64,000 bases of DNA from Diploptera punctata (Eukaryota > Arthropoda > Insecta > Blattodea > Blaberidae), in NCBI GenBank assembly GCA_030220185.1, contig JASPKZ010007525.1, forward strand, positions 434,001 through 498,000, in the 5' to 3' direction. Position numbers and translations under genes: made by a program. Positions within the stretch are counted from its first letter, which is position 1. Every line of letters begins with the position of its first letter. Of this stretch, positions 43,966 to 55,359 are shown piece after piece. The notes beneath the pieces were generated by a model that saw only the letters and a list, made by a program, of their open reading frames with translations, did no database searches and had not been told where the DNA came from.

Positions 43966-44038
43966 GTAAAAATCCCAAATTTATTTTAAAATTACCTTAG
44001 AATTCCTTGATCTGGATATTTATACAAATGTGTTGTAC

Positions 44039-46241
44039 TTACTTACTCACTGGCACTATCAAACCCGTAGGTTCATGGCCGCGCGGACATAAGCTCTCCA
44101 TACATCCCTATCCTGAGCTAATGCTTTCCAATCATTCCCTGTATAATCTACTTCCCTCAAATCATAGTTAATGTTATTTTCCCACCTCATTCTTGGTCTA
44201 CCATCTGGACGTTTCCCCTCTGGCTTTCCTACAAGAAGCTTCCATGCAAGTCTTTCATTCCCCATACGTGCAACATGTCCTGCCCATCGCAGTCTACGAG
44301 ACTTAAATGTTCTTATTATATCTGGCTTCGTATAAAGACCATGTAGTTCATTGTTATGAAGTCTTCTCCATTCACCTGTCTATTCATCTCTCTTTGGTCC
44401 AAAAATTTTCCTAAGTACTTTATTCTCAAATACCTGTAATCTCCTTTCCTCCCTTAAAGTAAGAGTCCATGTTTCGCACCCATATAATATAACTGGTAGA
44501 ATAATAGTTTTATATATTTTCAGTTTAATGTTTTTTGAAAGGAGTTGGGACATCAAGAGTCTCCGCAATGCATAATAGCACGCATTTCCAGAATTGAGCC
44601 TATGTTTAATTTCTTTGTGCATCTCATTCCTATTTGTGATTATTGTTCCTAGGTATCTGAATTCGGCCACTTCCTCAAAATTTCCCTCATTTTGTCATTA
44701 GCTGTCCATTTCCATTATATAATTTATTTCTACGTGTGACCATATATTTAGTTTTACTGATATTTACTTCCAGTCCTAATTTCTTAGTGTTACTCAATAG
44801 TGTGTGCGTGTTGGCCTTTAGTATCTCCTCGCTATCGGCCAATAGCACTACATCATCAGCATAAACTAACAGCTTATTAATACATTGAGTTGTAAGCCTT
44901 CCTTATTCTCTAAAGATTTAATGGCATGCTCTAGTACAAAATTAAATAGTAGAGGAGATAGTGCATCTCCTTGCTTCAACCCATTCTGGATTTCAAAAGT
45001 GTCCAAAAACTGTTTGCCTACACGCACCCTACTCTTTGTGCCATTTAGACACATTCGTATAAGTCTAACTAACTTTTTAGGAATTCCGAACTGGATGCTA
45101 TATAACTTCTCCCTCTTAATTGAATCATATGCTTTTTTGAAGTCTACATATAGTTGATGTACAGTACCATTATATTCCCATTTCTTTTCTATAATCTGTC
45201 TTATACTAAAAATCTGATCTGTTGTAGACCTGTTTCTTCTAAACGCACATTGATGATCTCCTAGAATGTCATCAATATAGGGACTAAGTCTGCTTACTAA
45301 TATATTTGTAAGAATATTGTACGAAGTTGAAAGTAATGAGATGCCCCAGAAGTTGTTGCAATCAGTTTTATCTCCTTTCTTATAAATTGGTACGATAACT
45401 GATTCCTTCCATTCATCTGGAAGAGCTTCTTTTTCCCAAATCATACTAAGCAACCAGCGTATCTTGTCCATCAATTTTTCTCCCCCTGATTTTATCAGTT
45501 CTGCTGGGATCTCATCTGAACCTGATGCTTTATACGTCTTCAATTTTTCAATTGCCATTTCAACCTCTAATGCATTTGGTTCTGCGACTAGCATTTCTGC
45601 TGTCTGTAAATTATCCTCCTCAATATCCTGTTCTGTATGTACATTTAATAGCTGATTAAAGTAACTTTTCCATCTATTTAATATACTCCTGGAATCTGCA
45701 ATCATATCCCCATTTTCATTCCGAATTATGTTTGTTCTAGCCTGAAACCCTTTCTTCTCTATACTAATTCCCTGATATAATTCCTCTAATGTTCCTATTT
45801 TTGGCGTTCATTTCAAGATCATTAATCTTCTCTCTCAAATATTCTCTCTTTTTACTCTTTAGTAACTTGGTAGTTTCCTGTCTAATACTACCCAATTGCT
45901 CTAAATTTACCTCATTTGGCTCGTGTAACCATTTAATTTTTGCTAGCTTTCTTTCTTTACAATGTCGGCACATTCCTCATCAAACGATTTCTTGTTTTGC
46001 CTCTTTTTTTAAACAACCAATGCTTTCTGATGCTGACAATTTAATAGTATCTCTTATAGCCTCCCATTCTTTATTTATATCAGTTTCTTCTCCGTTTGCC
46101 ACATTGTCATCTGAAGATTCCAGTACTTCAAATCTATTAGCAATTTTGATTTGGTATTCTTGCCGCATTTCATCATTTTTCAAGTTTTTTAATTCATATT
46201 TTACAGAATCATCTTTAGCGTTTGTCCCTCTCATAAGCGAT
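44039..46241 (-). mobile_element. LINE (RTE-like), copy 2, 5'-truncated
   Basis: A 13-bp TSD, AAATGTGTTGTAC, at 44026-44038 and 46242-46254. Same family as 23786-25882 and slightly longer. The segment between endonuclease and RT (45764-46234) is present in two frames. RT is at 44866-45705 (QCAFRRNRSTTDQIFSIRQI, VHQLYVDFKKAYDSI, LKQGDALSPLLFNFVLE) with a small in-frame loss near 45090 and a frameshift just before the YADD motif. C-terminal frames are 44380-44670 (LYGCETWTLTLREERRLQ) and 44059-44265. The 3' tail is short (AAGT)n. Confidence 0.92.
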
Positions 46242-46346
46242 AAATGTGTTGTACCATAGATTTTTGCTGTTATAATTAAGATAAAGAAAGGTTTCTTGGG
46301 TTTTTCATGTCATGTAAAAAATGTATAATAAATTGTTGATCAACAG

Positions 46347-46484
46347 GAGAAAAGTGTGACGTTAAATTGGAAGTATTTGTAGACAAGAAATCTGCTTTCA
46401 AGTTGAATTCTGGCGAAGATAAGCTGTATGATATATTAATATTACATTTAGATGGTGGAAAAGATATCTTCATAACTGTTACAG
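46347..46484 (+). CDS. Ocrl: OCRL/INPP5B-like exon: middle of ASH domain
   Basis: The acceptor is CAACAG. With one base carried over it reads GEKCDVKLEVFVDKKSA, then LNSGEDKLYDILILHLDGGKD, ending at FITVTG. The LNSGEDK/ILHLD-GKD pattern is diagnostic of the OCRL/INPP5B ASH domain. The donor is GTATGT. A LINE with its TSD ends about 92 bases upstream. Confidence 0.93.
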
Positions 46485-46534
46485 GTATGTTAAATGTTAA
46501 TAGAATATAAATAATAATTGGAAACTTTACATCA

Positions 46535-46680
46535 CACCTCATAAAATATGCTTTTTTTTTCACCTGACATCTTTTGAAAATCTTTGCTTTCAGAATTGTC
46601 ACGCTCATGACTGTTTGAATTGAATTGAATTGAATTGAATTGTCAGTTCCCACTTTTATGAGGTGAGGATTGAAGTTTCT
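46535..46680. mobile_element. Small PLE-type foldback with (GAATT)n
   Basis: CACACCTCATAAAATATG (46533-46550) faces CACTTTTATGAGGTGAGG (46651-46668). The interior includes five GAATT repeats (46617-46641). Probably a rearranged PLE tail. Confidence 0.45.
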
Positions 46681-46751
46681 GATTCATGAATTATTTTATT
46701 TGCATTCTATTGACAATTATTCCTTTGTGTCACTTTTCATTAATTTTTATT

Positions 46752-48371
46752 AAATATGATAAATGTTTATTTAACTTTCACAGGGAAAGAACACTATGAG
46801 GTTTAATTTAAGAATTAAATTAATGTTTTTATTACCTCACCTCATATCCTTTTTCTTCTATACTGCAGTTTCGGAGCTTATCTCCATCGTCAGTAGCCTC
46901 TGGTCAACCGGTGTTATGTCGTTTCTTGGTGGTTTCCTTCTTACTTCTATCGGTGGACCGATGAACCTCTGGATCAGGTCAAAATTTGCGGGAGTTTCAA
47001 AATTCATGAGTTTGTCTTTCTTGTTTTTTTGGATATGGATTTTTTCCCAGACTGTGAGTTCCTTTAGTTTATCTGTTTGTTTGATTAGGCTAGCTTCTGT
47101 ATCAATTAAATGTTTTTCAGACCAAGCATGGGCTGCTACAGCTGACTTGTCCACTTCACCCTTTTTTACATTTCTAAGGTGTTCCTTCAATCTAGTTTTT
47201 AAATTTCTTTTTGTTTTTCCTATATGGATTTTGTCGCAATCTTGACATTTGATCTGATATATTCCTGATTTATATTCTTCTCCAATTTTTTTATTTTTGT
47301 TGGTTTTAATTATCTTGTTTAGGCCGTATTCATTCTTTGGGGCCAATCGAATGTTAAACTTATTGAAAATTTTCTGGAACTTGTGGTGTTTTAAAGGATG
47401 GTAAGTGAATTTTTTGAATCTTATGTTCTCTTCTGTTTGTTTTTTAAGTGTGCTTTCATTAATTAGTTTTTGCCTTTTAAACTTATTTATTTTCTTGTGT
47501 ACCATGTTTTCTTCATAACCATTTTCTATTGCTACTTTAATTATGTATTCTTTTTCTTTTTCATATTTTTCACGGTTCAGGGGTACATTCACCAATCTGT
47601 GTGTTAGGCTATTGAATACAGCTTCTTTGTGAGCGAAATGGTTGAATCCTGATGCCTTAATGTAGTTATCTTTATGTGTGTTCTTTCTGTATATTACAAA
47701 TTCTATTTTGTTTTTTTCGTTTCTAGTTAGGTTTAGATCCAAAAATGAAATTTGTCTGTCAGTTTCAGTTTCCATTTCGAATTTTACAGTTTTGCTCTGA
47801 AGGTTCAGGAGTTTTAAGGCATCTTCTATTTGTTTATGGTTTATAATGGCTATTATATCGTCAACATATCTGCGCCAAAATTTGAAAGTTAATGGGTGTC
47901 CCCTTGTGATTTTCTGTTCAAAACTACCCATGAATAAATTGGCCAGAAAGGGGGAGATAGGGGGTTCCCCATGGAAAGTCCAAAATTTTGTTTGTAGTAT
48001 TTCCCATTGTATGTAAAGAACATTTGTTCGATGCACAATTTTGTCAAAATGATGTATTCTTCTATCTTTTCCTTTTCCAAATTATTATTCGTTAACCATT
48101 TTTCCAGAATATCAATGGTGGTTTCTCTTGGGACACTGGCAAACAATGAAACTACATCAAAAGAACCCTAATATGCACGGCCTCCCGAAAACACATAAGG
48201 CAGGAAACAAAATAAGACCCGTTATCAACTGTATAGGGTCTCCTACATACCAAATATCTAGATGGTTATGTAGCGAATACAAGAATATGGGAGGGTTTGA
48301 GAACCTTTCAATCGACAATTATTGGAATTGATAGAGAATTTCAAGCACACAGAATTAGAACCAACTGATAG
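46752..48371. mobile_element. PLE family 1, copy 2, with 5' inversion
   Basis: The left terminus is complete (TTTAACTTTCACAGGGAAAG, then AACACTATGAGGTTTAATTT). The minus segment to about 48158 encodes from SFDVVSLFASVPRE to the C-terminus. From about 48164 the orientation switches to plus and reads NPNMHGLPKTHKAGNKIRPV and ENFKHTELEPTDR, the part that should immediately precede SFDV. So the N-terminal segment is inverted relative to the rest with almost no loss, as expected from twin-priming-like integration. It is cut at 48371 by a LINE. Confidence 0.82.
46858..48036 (-). CDS. PLE family 1 RT/GIY-YIG ORF, copy 2 (truncated)
   Basis: A 392-codon open frame, with the in-frame start caused by a shift near 47955 (ILFE..GEPPISPFL in place of SMGNPLSPFL). 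It contains RRYVDDIIAI (intact YVDD), ISFLDLNLTR, GIYQIKCQDCDKIHIGKTKR (YIG is HIG here), KSAVAAHAWSEKH, and ends ..SSETAV-TAG like the 6-8 kb copies. The ribozyme-like motif at 46856-46897 overlaps its end. Confidence 0.82.
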   Translation of the reverse strand: MHRTNVLYIQWEILQTKFWTFHGEPPISPFLANLFMGSFEQKITRGHPLTFKFWRRYVDDIIAIINHKQIEDALKLLNLQSKTVKFEMETETDRQISFLDLNLTRNEKNKIEFVIYRKNTHKDNYIKASGFNHFAHKEAVFNSLTHRLVNVPLNREKYEKEKEYIIKVAIENGYEENMVHKKINKFKRQKLINESTLKKQTEENIRFKKFTYHPLKHHKFQKIFNKFNIRLAPKNEYGLNKIIKTNKNKKIGEEYKSGIYQIKCQDCDKIHIGKTKRNLKTRLKEHLRNVKKGEVDKSAVAAHAWSEKHLIDTEASLIKQTDKLKELTVWEKIHIQKNKKDKLMNFETPANFDLIQRFIGPPIEVRRKPPRNDITPVDQRLLTMEISSETAV

Positions 48372-51300
48372 GCAGTCGTGTCCTGACATCAGTCTGAATT
48401 TTGCTACTGCTTCTTTGCGGCCTTTATATTTTATGTCTGTGTATAGCTCATCAATTTTTTCCCATGATTTCCCTCTGGCTGTTGCAATGTTTTCTTTCAT
48501 GTTTTTCCATTTGGAATGCTTTCTTAATTTTCTTCGATCTTTCTGTGGAGGTTCGAATTGGGGTGGGTTGTTATCTGTATTTTGGTACCCTTTTTGGCAA
48601 GTCCCATCAGCTATTTCATTGCCAACTATTCCAATGTGCGAGGGTATCCACTGGAAGGCTATTAATTTATTTTGGTTGTTGAGGTATTTCAGAAGTTTAA
48701 CGGCATTCCAAGATGGTTTCATTTTCTGGTGTTTGGTTGGAGGTTATTGCTTGTATAGCGGCCTTAGAGTCTGCCAGAATAACAGCTTTTGAAAACATTT
48801 TTGTTCGGAATAGAGGGTTGTGGAGTGCTACTTCTATGGCCTTTACTTCACCATCGAAGGCTGTATTGTTTGTGCCTACTGCAATATATTGACTAAACAG
48901 ATGAGAGTAGATTCCTGCACCAGCATTTTTCACTCTTGGTTTTGGAGCCATCAGTGAAGACTCTTAGCCACTCTGGTTCTGGGAACTTTGTACTAATAGT
49001 TTCTAAGGTCATTTGTTTGGCTATTGATGGGTTTGTATCATTTTTCTTTATTATTTCGTCTATTGAGAGGGTTGCATTGTACAGTTGGTAATCTAATGGG
49101 CTTGGTATGTTGAGGTGTTGGTTCAGTTTTGGCATCTAATTTATGCTTTTGGAAAAGATTACTAGTTTTGTGGAGAAAGGAAGGTTTGTGTGATTAAGAT
49201 CTGGGGTGTTGGTGCTTTGAGGTTGGATTGCTTTTGGTAGCGCTGCTAATTTTGTGTGCATGATGCAGGATTTCTTTTCTATCTCATTTTTAATTGAGGG
49301 GGTTGCCTGTGAACATTCTCATAGTTGCAGTGTTAGTTGATTATTTTACTGCTCCAGTGACTAACCTTAGCATTCGGTTCTGGATTATTTCTAGTTTATT
49401 CATTGTGGTGTCTTTAGCTGTTACTATTGTTTTCTGCTCCATAGGTTATAATTGGTTTCATGTAGGTTTTATGTTTTTGGTTTAGGGTGTCCAATGAGCG
49501 CCCCCATTTCTTCCCAGCTAATCTCTTCAGTATGTATGAGTTTTTGTTCGCTTTTTCTCGATCTTGTTGACATGATGCTCCCAGTTTAGTTTATTATCTA
49601 GATGGACTCCTAGGTATTTTGTGCAATTGGATTTGGTTATCGGGCTATTGTTGATTGGTATGTTGAAGGATTCACTTGTGTGTCTTAGTGAGAAGTACTG
49701 GTAAAAATGTTTTTGACATGCTGATTTCCATGTTGTTAATTGTGCACCAGTGTTGTAGCCTTTTCATGGCGTTGTCCATATACTTCTGCAGCTGTTCTTT
49801 GTGGTTTCTGGCTGAATTGTTGGCCTTCGTCCATATGACTAAATCATCTGCAAATAGTGCACATTTGATGTGCTGATTAGTTTTGATTTCCTTAGGGAGG
49901 TCATTGATGTAACTATTGAAGAGGGTGGTGCTTGAGACAGCGCCTTGTGGCAGTCCTGTTTTGGTTTGGACGTAATTTGATTGGAGGTTGTTATACTTGG
50001 AAGCTATCCATCTTTGTTTGTATTACAAAGGATTTAACCCAGTTGTAACATATTGGCCTGTTATTCCCATTTTTTGTAGCTTCCAAATAAGGTTGGTGCG
50101 CCACACTTTGTCATAGGCTGCTTGTAGGTCTACAAATACTGCTAGGACACTCTCTCTTCTGTTGAAGGCATCCTTGATCTCCTGGGTGAATTTAACCAAT
50201 TGGGTGACTTGTTGAAAGTTTTGGTCTAAAGCCTGCCTGTTCTGGAGTCAGAAGGTGTTGTGTTTCCAGATACCAATTTAATCTAGCCATAACCATTCTT
50301 TCCATTATCTTGGCTAGTACGGACGTTAAAGATATTGGGCGGTAGCTATTTATGTCTTCTGCTGGTTTATTAGGTTTTTGAATAGGTATTACAATGGCTT
50401 TTTTCCATTCTGCTGGTATGCTGTACTGTCGTTGCCAAACATTGTTGTAGAAGTTGAGTAGTCTTCTTTTCATTGAAGGTCCCAGATGTGTTATAAATTC
50501 TGGAAATATTCTGTCTGGTCCGGCTTGTTTTCCTGTTTTAGTCTTGTTTATTGCCTCTTCCAGCTCTTGTATAGAGAACTTTTTATTAAATATGTCATGT
50601 GGTTTCGTGTGATTGATTAGGTTGCTCTTGGCAATTTTGATTTTGATTGCTTTGTGGTTGTCCTTTGCATATTTGTTGAGTTTGTGTTCGTTGGCATAGT
50701 GGTGGTTAAATTTATTTGCAATTATTTTATCATTGGTAATAGGCTTATTTTCTATTTTTATTGGGGGTTTGTTTCGGTTAGCATTATTATTGTTAACTTT
50801 TTTGATAAAAGTGTATACTGATGTACCTTTTGGTGCAAACCCTGCTTTGCTTATAAAGTTGTGGAAGCTAGATTCTTTTTTGCTTAATAATTTCTCTTTT
50901 GAGAATGGCACTTTGTTTTCTCCAGTGTTGTATGTCTTGTGGATTTTTTGTTCTTTCAGCTGTTTTTCTTCATCTGTTTCTTTCTACTTTTATTGCCTGA
51001 AGTTGTGTGTTCCAAAAGGGTTTGTATCTTTTAATCCTCCCCCTTGGTATGTTAGTCTTTGCTCGGTGTAGGGCAAGGGTGTTCGCCTCCACGCGGTGTT
51101 CCCTGGGAGCAGATTTTGATATTTTGCTGCAAAATGAACAACAATTATAGGTGCAAGAAGCACCAGTACAAAACAAAAACTGCTCTTATTAGTGCAAAAG
51201 AAAGAACTACACTCAACATCCTCCAGTGGAATGCAGGAGGATTATCTACTGCAAAAGTAACAGAATTGATGAATGAAGCGATAATCCAAGACATAGATAT
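48372..51300 (-). mobile_element. LINE with RNase H, copy 2, 5' inverted
   Basis: On the minus strand: endonuclease end RGRIKRYKPFWNTQLQAIK (about 51000-51060), RT N-terminus to 50192 (WKKAIVIPIQKP, INSYRPISLTSVLAKIMER, LLTPEQAGFRPKLST), then the part shared with 660-1943. RNase H follows: ECRGW-type IFTDGSK (RVFTDGSKTK), AFDGEVKAIE, ILADSKAAI, IPSHIGIVGNEIADG (48258-49135). The frame breaks many times. Beyond about 51120 the strand flips: TTLNILQWNAGGLSTAKVTE (+, 51208-51267) is the start of the endonuclease domain. The 3' end is missing at 48371, which is unusual for a LINE. Confidence 0.82.
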
Positions 51301-51319
51301 GATAAATGTTAATGTTTTA

Positions 51320-51460
51320 TTTTAGGAAGTAATATTTTGAGGTTTTTTTAATCAAGTTTTTTGAGTCTGTACTATCTTACCTCAATTAATGTTGATTTGT
51401 TCTCGAACATGTTGAGGTAAGATAGTACAGACTCAAAAAACTTGATAAGTGTTAATATTT
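51320..51460. mobile_element. Mini PLE family 3 foldback
   Basis: TTTTAGGAAGTAATATTTTGAGG (end motif, 51320-51342), then AAGTTTTTTGAGTCTGTACT (51355-51374), mirrored by AGTACAGACTCAAAAAACTT (51424-51443). It lacks a complete ribozyme core. Confidence 0.6.
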
Positions 51461-52340
51461 AATTTTAGGAAGTGATATTTTGAGATTTTTTAATTAAAAT
51501 ATTTTCAGTCTGATCATCTTACCTCAATATTAATGTTGATATGTTCTTGGACATGTTTCAAAACAATTCTGTTTTATCGCCAGCTTGTCCAGACTGGTTA
51601 GATTTATGTTGCACACCCTGGATGTCCATCCTGTGGTTGGCCAAAGAACCTCCAAACAAGGTCACACTCCATCAATATTTCAAAATTCATAACTCTGTTT
51701 TTGTTCTTCTGAATATAGATTTTTTCCCACATACCTCTTTTGTATTTTCTAACTATTGGGTACACAATAAATTCCAAAAGATATTTCAGAAGTTCAATAT
51801 TACATTAGCACCGAAAAATAACTACAGTTTAAATAAACCAACAAAAATGAAAAAAAACTGCTAAAAAATAAAAAAATCAGGAATATATCAAATTGAATGC
51901 ACGGGTTGTGAAAAGATATATATAGGAAAAACAAAAAGAAACATGAAAATTAGTGCCAAACAACACACAAGAAATATTAAAACGGGAAATAAAATAATCT
52001 GCAGTTGCTGCTCATGTTTGGTCTGAAAAACATAATATAAATTCGGACATTTAATTATTAAAACAGTTAGAAAATATAAAAGAGCTGACTATTTGGGAAA
52101 ATAATCTATATTCAGAAGAACAAAAACAGAGTTATGAATTTTGAAATACCGACGGAGCGTGACCTTGTTTGGAGGTTCTTTGGCCAACCACAGGATGGAG
52201 CTGACATCGACATCCAGGGTGTGCAACATAAATCTAACCAGTCTGGACAAGTTGACGATAAAACAGAATTATTTTGAAACATGTCCAAGAACATATCAAC
52301 ATTAATATTGAAGTAAGATGATCAAACTGAAAATAATTTG
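51460..52340. mobile_element. PLE family 3 foldback, decayed
   Basis: The minus arm 51465-51755 and plus arm 51757-52335 share the tail. The plus arm reads, with frameshifts, WVHNKFQKIFQKFNITLAPK, CTGCEKIYIGKTKR, and VWSEKHNINSD. The C-terminal DLVWRFFGQPQDG (plus) and its mirror are present. Ribozyme cores are degenerate (CTGGCGA; TTGACGA near 52252). Confidence 0.72.
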
Positions 52341-52359
52341 ATAAGTGTTGTTTGAATAT

Positions 52360-52843
52360 TATACAGGGTGTAACAGGACCTCACCGACAAAATGATAGGG
52401 ATGACAGGACATGCAGAGAGGATAATTTTAGGATAATTTTTTGTGAAGGAACATATAGTCGCAAACACGTCGTTCATGAGTTATGTACAGATGAAAGTGT
52501 TAATCCATAAGGGTCGGAATTGAATGCAAACAATTGTACATGTACCATTTTATTGAAAAAGACAAGTTTTTAAGTGTTGGCCAGCATGGCTGATCATGGC
52601 AGAATTCTTTTTGATGTCATTGAAACACTTATTATTTGAACACTTATTGTAAAAACATGTCTTTCTCAATAAAATTATATGTGTACAATTGTTTGTATTC
52701 AATTCCGACTCTTACGGATGAACACCTTCATCTGCTCATAAATGACGTGTATGCGACTGTATGTTCCTTCACAAAAAATTATCCTCTCTGCATGGCCTAT
52801 CATCCCTATATTTAGTCGGTTAGGTCCTGTTACACTCTGTATA
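52360..52843. mobile_element. Long-TIR MITE, about 484 bp
   Basis: TATACAGGGTGTAACAGGAC at the left and its inverse at the right, with similarity extending about 230 bp into each side (a diverged foldback). Only about 25 bases of unique centre remain. TA-type flanks; the superfamily is undetermined. It ends 39 bases before the exon 6 acceptor. Confidence 0.8.
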
Positions 52844-52882
52844 ATTATTTATTGCATTTGGTTAAAAAATATATTTTTTCAG

Positions 52883-52980
52883 GTACATATGAGAGGAGTT
52901 GTTTTGGTTCTTCAATTGAAGCATTAGTATATATTAGTGTACCAGTGAGAGAAATTCCTGTTGGCAGACTTATGGAATTG
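52883..52980 (+). CDS. Ocrl: OCRL/INPP5B-like exon: end of ASH domain
   Basis: A short 98-base exon after TTTTTTCAG. With the carried-over G it reads GTYERSCFGSSIEAL, then VPVREIPVGRLMEL, matching the ASH to RhoGAP linker of OCRL (SCFG-S-EAL, then PIREVPV). It ends in phase 0 at TTG|GTAAGA. A long-TIR MITE ends 39 bases upstream of the acceptor. Confidence 0.92.
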
Positions 52981-53189
52981 GTAAGAAAATATACAGTTTC
53001 AAAAACAATGTTTGAAAAAGTTTTTGTAGTATTATGGTTTTCTTATTTCTCTATGGGAATTATTAAAAAAAATTGAAAATCTACAGCAATTGTTTAAAGT
53101 CATGTTCATGGATCAGATTTTCTTTTTGCAGTTGATGGCCATAGATATTATAGAAACAATGTATTTTGTATTTTATATAACGCTTATGT

Positions 53190-53328
53190 CCCACTTGAGC
53201 TCCCTTGCGGGAATTTCTTAACCAAGTTAATTTAGTTATATTCATTTACCTACAGATGTCAATGAGTGACATATAGTTAGTACATTGCCTCAATGAGACA
53301 TATTAGGCAAATAGACATACAATTTTAA
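53190..53328 (-). repeat. SINE family V, first half (split by piggyBac-like element)
   Basis: GAGCTCCCTTGCGGGAATTT, then AGTTAATTTAGTTATATTC and ACAGATGTCAATGAGTG match the 3' half of family V on the minus strand. The rest of the same SINE continues at 57731-57992, so a DNA transposon separated the two halves. The interval 52981-53190 after the exon 6 donor has nothing recognised. Confidence 0.65.
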
Positions 53329-54146
53329 CCCATCAGCATGGAGTGACGTGCATCGTCCGCTTTAATAAAACAGTTCTTCTCTGCGGAGTGACGGGTACTG
53401 CTCGCATGATTTCTTTACCGAAACTAGTTCTTATTTTTTGGGAATGATTCACTAAATAAATGATTAAATAATATAATTTTGTAGAGGAAAGAATACACTT
53501 TTATTTGATATATGAAAATTAATAATATAACTTATTTTCAAATTATATAATTTATTGTTAAATGTGGGTAAGTTTGAAGTGCTGATTGAGCATGTTCTAT
53601 ATCCGGTGCATTTGATTTATTATCATTCTTTGTAAAAATATACAATGACAACATAATTTGTGAACTGCAATCTTATAGAGGAGATCTCAAGCTTTCAATT
53701 AACATACAATTTATATTTTATATATTTTTTGTTCATGTAGTTCCTCACTGTTTTTATGGACTGCGTTAGAGACGTTAGTCCAACGTTTCTCTGCTCTCTT
53801 TTCGGAAACCATGAAACTATTTAAAACTTTGTTTATATGGCTAGGTTGGTGAAGGTTTCTTCTTTCAAAAGAAATATGTGGCACTTATATGGCACCAAAT
53901 TTGTGAAAGAAATTCGAACTTGAATGAGTGGCTCTGTTAAATCCTGTTAGACTAGCACGAGTGTGGCAGTGTTTCGCCATGGCCTCTACAAATAAACATA
54001 GTGAAAATATTACAAAATGCTTAGACGAGGAACTGGAAAACAAACATAAAATCTATTGTAGTTTATTATATAAATATAGGATCCTTGTACCTAACAGACT
54101 AATTTTGTTACATGTATATTTGTTGGAATGGAAGAAAATAAAAACT

Positions 54147-54398
54147 AGTACCACGCAGTAGCATAGTGGTTAAGGCACTGAGCTACAAGCCAGAGCGTCG
54201 AGGGTTCAAGTCCCGTTGGGGTCAGGATTTTTAAACTGACCCTAACCCTCTGGTGGCACTATGGCCCTGGGGTTGACTCAGCCTATATAACGGAAATGAG
54301 TACCAGATGCTTGTTCTGGGGGTAAAGGCGGCCGTCACGCAGGGCTGACAACCCGGCTGACATAAAGTGCCAATTGTCTAGAAAAAGTGGGAGCCTTA
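54147..54398 (+). repeat. SINE family X, complete copy
   Basis: A tRNA-like head (AGTAGCATAGTGGTTAAGGC, then GTCGAGGGTTCAAGTCCCG), a body with ACTCAGCCTATATAACGG, ATGAGTACCAGATGCTTG and AGGGCTGACAACCCGGCTGA, and an end at AAAAAGTGGGAGCC. The conserved middle is shared with 42445-43505. Confidence 0.7.
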
Positions 54399-54462
54399 TT
54401 GTTTATTTTTTATTATTTCACTCACCTCATACTTCATAATTCATAGCAGACCCAGGGTTTCT

Positions 54463-54850
54463 TCACATCTTTTGTGACATTCTCAATGCTGTGTCACGTT
54501 CACAACTGACGTCCAACGGCCTTCTATCCTGCAGACTGACCTCTGCACCATCTGGTGGCCGACTGAAGAATTTCCAAATCAGTCCTCTCTCCTTATAACC
54601 GGGTATTTCAAAATTCATAGTTGTATTTTCATTCTTGCATATGTAAATTTTTTCCCAAATTGTGAGTTCCTTCCATTTTTCCAATTGTTTAAGTAATTTT
54701 GTTTTGGTTTCTATTCTATGTTTTTCTGACCAGGCATGTGCAGCTATTGCAGATTTTTCAGTTTCTCCATTTTTAACATTTCTGAGGTGTTCTTTTAATC
54801 TTGTATTTAGATTCCTTTTTGTTTTTCCTATGTATATCTTTTCACAATCT
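54463..54850 (-). pseudogene. PLE family 2 endonuclease C-terminus
   Basis: GIY-YIG region (KIYIGKTKRNLNTRLKEH) and KSAIAAHAWSEKH, then LTIWEKIYICKNENTTMNFE and the terminal residues RPLDVSCERDTALRMSQKM. A one-base loss at about 54849 breaks the frame between GIY and YIG. Confidence 0.75.
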
Positions 54851-55359
54851 TACAATTAATTTGATAAATTCCCGATTTTTTGCAGTCTTCAATCTTTTCA
54901 TTTTTGTTGGTTTTTATAATATTACCTAAGTTGTAATCATTTTTCGGTGCTAATTTAATGTTGAATTTGTTGAAATTTTTTGAAACTTGTCAAATACTAA
55001 AGGATGGTATGTGAACTTCTTGAATTTTTTGCCTATATTTTTATCTGTCTGAAGAGTACTTTCGTTAATGATTTTTGTTCTCTTGGACATAGGGACCAAG
55101 GAAGACCAAAACATCGGTGGAAAGATCAAGACCATCTTCGCTAGGTTTACCGTACAGGCCACATGGCCTAAAACGAATTTGTTCATGATGATGATGATGA
55201 ATTTATTTATTTTCTTGTGTATCATCTTCTCTTGAAAACCATTATCCTTCGCAATTTTTATGATGTGTCCTTTCTCTTTATTGTATTTTCTTTGCTCATG
55301 GGAACATTCACAGTCTGTGTGTTAAACTATTAAATACTGCCTGTTTGTGTGAAAAATGG

